Source of the DNA: Stephanodiscus triporus
Lineage: Eukaryota; Bacillariophyta; Thalassiosirophyceae; Thalassiosirales; Thalassiosiraceae
Assembly: GCA_036939755.1 (NCBI GenBank)
Contig: JALLAZ010001315.1
Span: 1 to 14,260, forward strand
Reading direction: 5' to 3'
Length of the DNA stretch: 14,260 bases
In this document: piece after piece, positions 9,086 to 14,260 of the stretch
How positions within the stretch are numbered: the stretch's first letter is position 1
Layout: each line of letters starts with the position of its first letter
Notes under the pieces: model-generated
The model's database searches: none
What the model saw: the letters and a program-made list of their open reading frames with translations, nothing else
What the model was told of the DNA's origin: nothing
Position numbers and translations under genes: made by a program

Positions 9086-9434
9086 GACAAGCAATCGACG
9101 ATCTAACACTCGCGCGATCGATTTTTTGGATTTTTTTTGAGCCGGTCGTCGGATAAACCCTGTTGAAGTCAGAAGACTTTGTCAGAAGATAGGGGTGTCA
9201 TATATCAAAAAAAGACTGGACACTTGTTGGGGGTATTAGACTGAGTTATAAAAGTATTACCGCCAATTCACTAAGGACTGTCATTTCTCCAAAAAAAGTG
9301 TTAGAAAAGTACTCGGCGCGCAATAGGTGTTAAACTCGTACAAGAAATGCACTCGGGACACAAACCAGTGGACGGCCAGACCGCGTTGAACTTTGGAGCA
9401 CGCGTGCCATCCCACACGCATGCAAGATCTGTCA

Positions 9435-9500
9435 CACCTAATAGATAATTTCTGATTATCATAATAGGTGCCACTTAATATCCAAAATTTGGATTATCCA
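9435..9500. repeat. Stem-loop and palindrome cluster
   Basis: At 9435-9470 CACCTA and TAGGTG close a 36-nt stem-loop, with GATAAT/ATTATC as an inner arm. At 9480-9494 ATCCAAA-A-TTTGGAT forms a 15-nt palindrome. CACCTAATAGA at 9435-9445 also recurs inverted at 12803-12813 on the other side of the transposase relic. Confidence 0.7.
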
Positions 9501-9713
9501 TAGAATTGACCTGACGAGTTTCTTGGCCTGACGGAGTTCGTGCGTGATATTTGGCATCCTAACTAGGTGACTCCTACGTAAAAAATCACAAACTTACAAT
9601 TTTATTTCTCACCCAGTTTTTGGTCTTAACAAAAGTTCGACACATGAAAATGACCTGTGTGTTATGATCTTTCAGAATCTCTAGTAAAAAAGGAACAAAA
9701 AGAGACTCGTACG

Positions 9714-9737
9714 TTTGTGGTATGATTTGTGGTATGA
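9714..9737. repeat. Tandem 12-bp pair
   Basis: TTTGTGGTATGA occurs twice in perfect tandem (9714-9725, 9726-9737), immediately before the TTAAACTC repeats. Confidence 0.9.
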
Positions 9738-9741
9738 AATG

Positions 9742-9815
9742 TTAAACTCCGACCCCCTTAAACTCTGACCCCCTTCCCAATGTTAAACTCCGACCCCCCT
9801 TAAACTCCGACCCCC
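9742..9815. repeat. Four TTAAACTCCGACCCCC repeats
   Basis: Four 16-17 bp units lie at 9742-9757, 9758-9773 (one C to T change), 9783-9799 (one extra C) and 9800-9815. They form two tandem pairs separated by TTCCCAATG, giving a 41-42 bp higher period. They end 69 nt before the transposase ATG. Possible roles are subterminal transposase-binding sites or promoter elements; I found no inverted copy on the 3' side. Confidence 0.9.
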
Positions 9816-9884
9816 TTCCTGTGTGGCCCTCTGCCGCGGCCCGATAGGGATAGCTCCTCCCCCATCGTGTGCTGTACTTATATC

Positions 9885-12492
9885 ATGGTCAAGCAAAAGC
9901 ATTCGCCATTGAAACAAGGTACTATCAAGAGTTATTTTTCGGTGATTCCAAAGCCATCACCAAAGCAACTACGGCCACGAGGTTGTCCTCGCAAACAGAA
10001 GGAGCCAGAAGCAGAAGTCGTTAATGTTGAGGAAGGTAATAACAATAACAATGATGAGGCAAAGCAGGATACATCATCCATTCGAAAAGGTGCATCGTAC
10101 ATTAATTACAAGGATCTGAATGTGGCTGCTGCTCTGAAAGAGAACGTCAAATTCGTTCTGGCCAATGAGAGAATTATGACCGCCTTCGATGCTAATTTGT
10201 CTGACCAGCCATTCATGCATATTCCTCTATCAACTATCCGCGATCAAGCTAAGATCAAGAAGAATAAATTATTGGAAAATGCGGAGGCACCCACACCACC
10301 TCCTTGCCTCAATTCTGGTCAAAATGAAATCATGCAACCCCCCCTCGAACAAGGAAGTGCTTGACAAATAAGATGATGCAAAGCTTCATCAGAATGGAAT
10401 GTCACGTAAAGAGGTAATTCAATTCATTGTGAAATTGACGGGGGCAAACAAGAAGAAGAGTGAGAACCATTTTGATTGGATGATCCGCAAGCATCATCTC
10501 CCAGAGCTGAAGAATTATGGCCGAGTCCAAACAGCTCAAGCAACCACAACCAAGCGTGCATGCATCCGCATTGAACAACAGCTTCGCTGGCACAATGCAA
10601 TCGAGAATATATGGGAAGAGCATCATCTATTCAACCAACCAACTGATGAATTCCTTGCCCTTCGCCACACTTTCAGCTGAACTTGGACGAGACTTGTGTC
10701 ATGGCATGCATCACCACTGGTAATCTCAAAATTGTTGGCTCGGCAGCAGTGAAGAAGCATGAGAAAACAACTAACGATAACAGGGAGTCAATCACAATTG
10801 TGAGAATTGGCTCTGCATCGGGAGCATCTGGACCCTGGATCTTTCTCGTTAAGAGGCAGACGGAATTGGAGAAGCAATCTCCATTCCGAAACTTGGAGAA
10901 GAAATCCCCAAACATACCTCCCGGTAGTGTGGTAATCCCAACACCTAATGCGTACATGACCAACTACATGTGGATAAAGATTGCTCCTATCATCGGCAAG
11001 GGTACTCGAAATATGCCAATCATTAAGGATCACCCTGAGTGCTGAATGGAAGGTTTGCTTGACGCTTGATGGGTTCAGCAGTCACTTGGTACCAGAAGCC
11101 CTTCCATCATTTTTCGGATGCATTAATCGAGGTCATCAAAGAGGAAGGTGATACGTTGCAGGTCAATCAAGCATACGATCAGTCGGTTGCGAAAGAGGAC
11201 AAGAAGCACATCAGCGCTGCCCTCAACAAAGCTCAGTCCATCCAAGTGCTTAATCAGGAAACTGTTGTGGCTTCATGCATTTATGCGCTTAACCTCGTCC
11301 ATGCAGAGTCATGGGTGTCGTCGTTTAAGAAGGTGAATCTACATCCACACCACAGGGTGGACTTCACTGCTTGGTGTAAGAAAATTGAAAGCAAGCTTAA
11401 AATGGGAGAGCATTTTTTCAAGACTAGGGTGGGTTTATGGGATGCGATGCCTGCATTTTGGAAAGCCATGCCTTCTGAGCATCATCATGCAGTTGTGGCA
11501 ATGATTGATAGATTTTTTGAAAACTCGAATACAGAAGGAGAGAATGATTCACCGTGGACATTTGGCAATGTCTGTCAACTAATTCAGTACATTGCAATTG
11601 ATAATATTGAACAGTTGCGGGGATGCTATCTAACTACCAAAATTGATCCTACTGTAATGGTTTGTGAGCCGAATAGAAAAGCAGTATTGGAAGCAGAAGC
11701 TGCAGAAGCAGAGAAACAAAATGCTTCACTTCTATGCAATTACGGCCGCCAATGTGTTTTTCAGCCACATCACCAATTTTGTTTCCCGGAGTCATTGTAC
11801 GAAAACAAGGGGATGTCAATTCTTGGAGCCAGTTGGGTATTTGAGTGTTGAGATAACCAATGACCAGCGCTACCTTTTGCAACCAACACCAGCGGATGTT
11901 CTTGTGGGTAGTATCCTAGATGACTCGATTGGAATAAATGCAAAGAAGAAGATTGCAAAGCGTCGTATTGATTTTATTACGGGCAATGTTGCTAGCTACT
12001 GTCGGTCATTGAACAATCCAAACACTCTTCAACCTTCAACTCATTGCCGATATCAACAAACTTGCCAGTTGTCTTGCTACTATCAACCAAAGCAAGGAGT
12101 TGGCAAAGGATGCTGCAAGGGAGAAGAAGGCGGCGGAAGCAAACAAGAGGAAGTCTAAAAAGGACCAGGAACAAGCAGAGTTTGAAATAAAAAAGGCCAA
12201 GGTATACGATCAGCTTTCTGCAGAAGTCAGCAGAGGCCTTGCCCATGTTTGTTCGTTGCGCAAAAAAGAATTGCAGACTTTGTTGAAATTTTATTTCGAA
12301 GACAAAACACCAAATCAATATAAGATGAGTCGCACCAAACTTGTTAAGCTCGTGAAAGATATTATCGACAGAAAAGAAGATGAAACAAATGATAGTGAGG
12401 AGGGCGGTGGTGTGCAGGAGGACAAGGGCAGCGAGAGAAAGGAAGAGGAGGATAACAAAGCCAAGGAAGGTATTATGCAGGAGGGAGTGTAA
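9885..12492 (+). pseudogene. Pogo/Tc1-like DDE transposase relic
   Basis: Read across frames, this is one long transposase of about 870 codons. The ATG at 9885 begins MVKQKHSPLKQGTIKSYF, followed by LRPRGCPRK, a degenerate AT-hook. At 10399-10500 SRKEVIQFIVKLTG and NHFDWMIRKHHLPELK look like a helix-turn-helix. The catalytic core has LDETCVMA (D at 10686), LTLDGFSSHL (D at 11068) and VNQAYDQSVAKEDKK (D at 11177). This gives about 127 codons between the first two and 35 residues between the last two, a D-D35-D layout like pogo/Tc1-type enzymes. The C-terminus is Lys/Glu/Ala-rich coiled coil (12100-12230) and a SAP-like segment (SLRKKELQTLLKFYF, SRTKLVKLVKDII). Frame changes occur in the C7 run at 10338-10344, near 10670, near 11043, in the T5 run at 11110-11114, in the G4 run at 11809-11812 and near 12023, plus a TAA at 10369-10371. 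All three acidic residues remain. Alternative reading: some of these shifts are assembly errors. Confidence 0.85.
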
Positions 12493-12830
12493 AGGGCGTA
12501 GGGTTACATAGAACAGTATTATATTATCTATGTACAATAGTACTATACATACATACATACAGGTACATATTAATATCTACGTACACGAACCTCATCAGGT
12601 AATTTCATATTGGGCCTGAGGGGCCATAAACAAGAAAATGTTATAACTCAGTCAATACACAAGATATGACAAAAAAATTTGATAGGGATGTTCCTCAAGG
12701 TCTTATCTAACCGTAAGTAACATAACATGCATGATTGAACATAATGCCTGGACATAAGAATTTTTCATCTGAGAGGTCCACGAATGTGTCAGGTCTACCT
12801 ATTCTATTAGGTGCGCGGGTCACACTCCTC

Positions 12831-12881
12831 TGTCCCATATAAATTTGGACAATTTGACGTATAGAAGTGTCCCATATAAAT
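12831..12881. repeat. Direct repeat TGTCCCATATAAAT
   Basis: Two perfect 14-bp copies (12831-12844 and 12868-12881), 37 bp apart start to start, with AAATTTGGACAATTT and a TGACGT between them. They may be subterminal repeats of the preceding element or a pair of regulatory sites. Confidence 0.85.
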
Positions 12882-13037
12882 CATGACCTTTTTCTACTAT
12901 GATTCATACCAATTCCTACATTTAATATTAGGTCTGCGAATTCGCTGATTTTTTGACCCTGCTGGCGCACGTGGAACATCAGAAAAAAAAGGTGACCGGC
13001 CCCATCCATCTCAACACACAATGAACAAAATAATACC

Positions 13038-13086
13038 TACTCCGATCCGATCGGATGGAATGAAATACTCCGATCGGATCGGATTG
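13038..13086. repeat. Paired GATC-rich palindromic words
   Basis: TACTCCGATCCGATCGGATGG at 13038 and TACTCCGATCGGATCGGATTG at 13066 are near-identical, 28 bp apart, and each contains overlapping CCGATCGG palindromes. No gene start follows closely. Confidence 0.8.
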
Positions 13087-13252
13087 ATTCTTCTATCCTC
13101 CTTGGCGTGCATCACCCCCCTCCTTCATTCCGCTGAATCGGCCATCTCCTCCGATAGACCCTCATCTCCATCATTCCTTTCCCACTCAATCCCACCCACG
13201 ATATTGTCAAAAAAAGACTTGAAGACATCATATTGATGGAGTCCCCGTCCCA

Positions 13253-13520
13253 TCAGACGAGATCATTTAGGCTGGTGGCATCACCGCCTGCCTTGACACC
13301 GTCGACCGCATCGCTTTTGATTGCTTCACTGTCTTCCATGGACAAGCTGTCGTAGTCAGCGTGGTCGTCAAGAGAAAGAGAGTCCAACCGAAGAGAGAGA
13401 GAGTCCAACTCCCCCGACTCAACAATCAAATCATCAGCGGCATCCTCCTCGTCATGGCTGAGCAGGCCAAGGAGGGCCTCTGCGGCGATTTCATGGTCGT
13501 TGCCTGTTGTGGTGGTGTGG
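13253..13520 (-). CDS. Acidic Ser/Leu-rich open frame, hypothetical
   Basis: Minus-strand frame ending at 13253. Its last ~80 residues are acidic and Ser/Leu-rich (NDHEIAAEALLGLLSHDEED, LIVESGELDSLSL, DSLSLDDHADYDSLS). A small internal duplication near 13371-13410 (the DNA repeat AGAGAGAGTCCAAC) gives the repeated LDSLSL. Upstream the frame stays open to 13867, but only through the 112-bp tandem repeats, which read as Ile/Ala/Leu low complexity, so the true 5' end is unknown. I recognise no domain. It could be the C-terminus of a host protein cut by the repeat array, or chance. The codon choice looks more protein-like than in neighbouring frames, but I cannot test that. Confidence 0.25.
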
Positions 13521-13856
13521 TGGCGGCATGACAATGGCAACGGCAAAGCGGCAAGGAGTGATGAGGAAACCGCAACGAGCAATTGCAAGGATGATTGCAA
13601 TCGCAATCGCAGCGACATCACATCGTACGATGCGGCGGCATGACAATGGCGACAGCAAAGCGGTGAGGAGGGATGAGGAAAACCGTGATGAGCGATTGCA
13701 AGGATGATCGCAATTGCAATCGCGGTGACATTGCATCGTACGATGCGGCAGCATGACAATGGCGATGGCAAAGCAGCAAGGAGGGATGAGGAAACCGCGA
13801 GGAGCAATCGCAAGGATGATCGCGATCGCAATCGCGGCAACGACGCATCGTACAAA
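13519..13856. repeat. Three tandem copies of a ~112 bp unit
   Basis: Units at about 13519-13630, 13631-13743 and 13744-13856, aligned on GGCATGACAATGGC at 13525, 13637 and 13750 (periods 112 and 113). Each reads GCATGACAATGGC, GGCAAAGCGG or similar, a GGATGAGGAAA block, an AATTGCAAGGATGAT block, alternating CAATCGCAATCGC and CATCGTAC. Copies differ by roughly 10-20 percent, so the array is not recent. The length is not a multiple of three, so translated frames rotate. The first unit borders the acidic frame and the last borders the mariner relic. Confidence 0.9.
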
Positions 13857-13909
13857 ACAACAATCAACGTACCGATGTATTATAATGTACTCGCAGTTGA
13901 GTGCATTGT

Positions 13910-14260
13910 TGTTGATGAGAGCCCGGCAAGGCAACCTCAGTGGAATGTCACTGCCACCAGCCTTCTCCACCTTAAGCTTTCCAACATGACAAAGCTTGTA
14001 GTCATTGTCACCATTGTGTATTAGAATTTGGTTCATGACAATTTGGGCTGTTGTCCAAATCTTTTTACAAACATCGAGAGGGAGATCAGCGAAGGCTTCG
14101 AGGACATGTGCACAGAGCTTGTCAATGTTCTTTGCACACTTCTGATATTGAAGTGACTGAATGGCACGGAAGAATGCAGTCTGGTGAGTTTGCAGGCTGA
14201 GTCGAAAAGTGGATGTCCCACCCGCCTGCATTCATCTCTGCCAGACGGGCATCTATCATC
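13910..14260 (-). pseudogene. Mariner-like transposase C-terminal fragment
   Basis: From the window edge the minus strand reads ARLAEMNAGGWDIHF and STQPANSPD (to 14179), then in another frame FFRAIQSLQYQKCAKNIDKL, CKKIWTTAQIVMNQIL, NGDNDYKLCHVGKLKVEK and DIPLRLPCRALI. This is the end of a plant/stramenopile-type mariner transposase (Tc1/mariner superfamily, DD39D-like), where QPPNSPD is normally followed by the NVLDLG segment holding the third catalytic Asp and then FF.aIQSLQ. Here SPD joins FF directly with a frame change, so about six codons including that Asp are lost. The rest of the enzyme lies beyond the window edge. After LPCRALI the homology stops, and the DNA runs into a short linker and then the tandem repeats. 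The fragment cannot be catalytic. Confidence 0.85.

Larger units (their letters stand above)
9086..9866. other. AT-rich repeat-bearing spacer before the pogo-like relic
   Basis: No coding frame of interest. It contains a 13-bp tandem pair starting GTCAGAAGA at 9168 and 9181; a loose direct repeat of TGGACACTT plus GGTATTA at 9043-9067 and 9217-9238; the word GTTAAACTC near 9329, also seen in the 9742-9815 array; and two palindromic structures at 9435-9500. This is probably the 5' terminal and subterminal DNA of the transposon that follows. Confidence 0.5.
12493..13252. other. AT-rich spacer with short repeats
   Basis: No supported gene. It holds a CATA microsatellite at about 12545-12561; the candidate right-end word TCTATTAGGTG at 12803-12813; a direct repeat of TGTCCCATATAAAT at 12831-12844 and 12868-12881; and a 28-bp-spaced pair of GATC-rich words at 13038-13086. 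A short plus-strand frame at 13021-13236 has no recognisable content. Confidence 0.5.

Noticed and set aside
9742..9815. Telomere-like repeat
   Set aside because: The TTAAACTCCGACCCCC unit does not match TTAGGG-type repeats and has only four copies next to a transposase.
11992..12558. 188-codon hydrophobic minus-strand frame
   Set aside because: It is the antisense of the Lys/Glu coiled-coil tail of the transposase, which automatically reads as Phe/Leu.
13519..13856. CRISPR array
   Set aside because: The units are 112 bp contiguous tandem copies with no unique spacers, in a eukaryotic setting.
1..14260. tRNA or rRNA genes
   Set aside because: No tRNA T-loop/acceptor pattern or rRNA-like stretch was noticed on either strand by eye.

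Overview
The window looks like a piece of a diatom nuclear genome, or that of a close stramenopile relative. I infer this from a Ty1/copia relic whose pol reads like the diatom-type copia lineage, from a small RRM protein with a conserved Arg-rich tail, and from triplet-rich low-complexity DNA. No bacterial operons, Shine-Dalgarno sites, tRNA or rRNA genes are visible. Most of the window is a transposon graveyard around one intact-looking small host gene.

Layout: (1) 1-491, unassigned; it should hold or adjoin the 3' end of the copia element. (2) 492-5671, minus strand: a nearly complete but heavily broken copia retrotransposon (gag with CCHC knuckle, DSQST protease, GAG-pre-integrase, integrase, reverse transcriptase, RNase H). 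It has several in-frame stops, at least eight frame changes, an internal RT deletion that removes the first catalytic Asp region, and an RNase H in which the conserved acidic motif has become basic. (3) 5672-6675, no convincing gene. (4) 6676-7179, minus strand: an intact 167-residue RRM protein. Its upstream side carries a purine-rich tract of about 93 nt and two TGACGT-type sites, one a full TGACGTCA palindrome. (5) 7421-9866, no convincing gene; triplet-rich low-complexity DNA, hairpins and short direct repeats. (6) 9885-12492, plus strand: a pogo/Tc1-like DDE transposase relic with a D~127D35D-like spacing, an AT-hook-like and HTH-like N-terminus and a coiled-coil plus SAP-like C-terminus, broken by six frameshifts and one stop. 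(7) 12493-13252, AT-rich spacer with short repeats. (8) 13253-14260, minus strand: the C-terminal end of a plant-type mariner transposase that has lost the third catalytic Asp segment. It is followed by three tandem copies of a ~112 bp unit and an acidic Ser/Leu-rich open frame.

Three unrelated element types (copia, pogo-like, mariner) are decayed side by side, while the RRM gene between them stays open. The elements do not work together as a system. I found no convincing new multi-gene system. The items most worth follow-up are the pogo-like family architecture with its candidate 11-bp terminal inverted repeat and TTAAACTCCGACCCCC repeats, and the 112-bp triplication next to the mariner relic.
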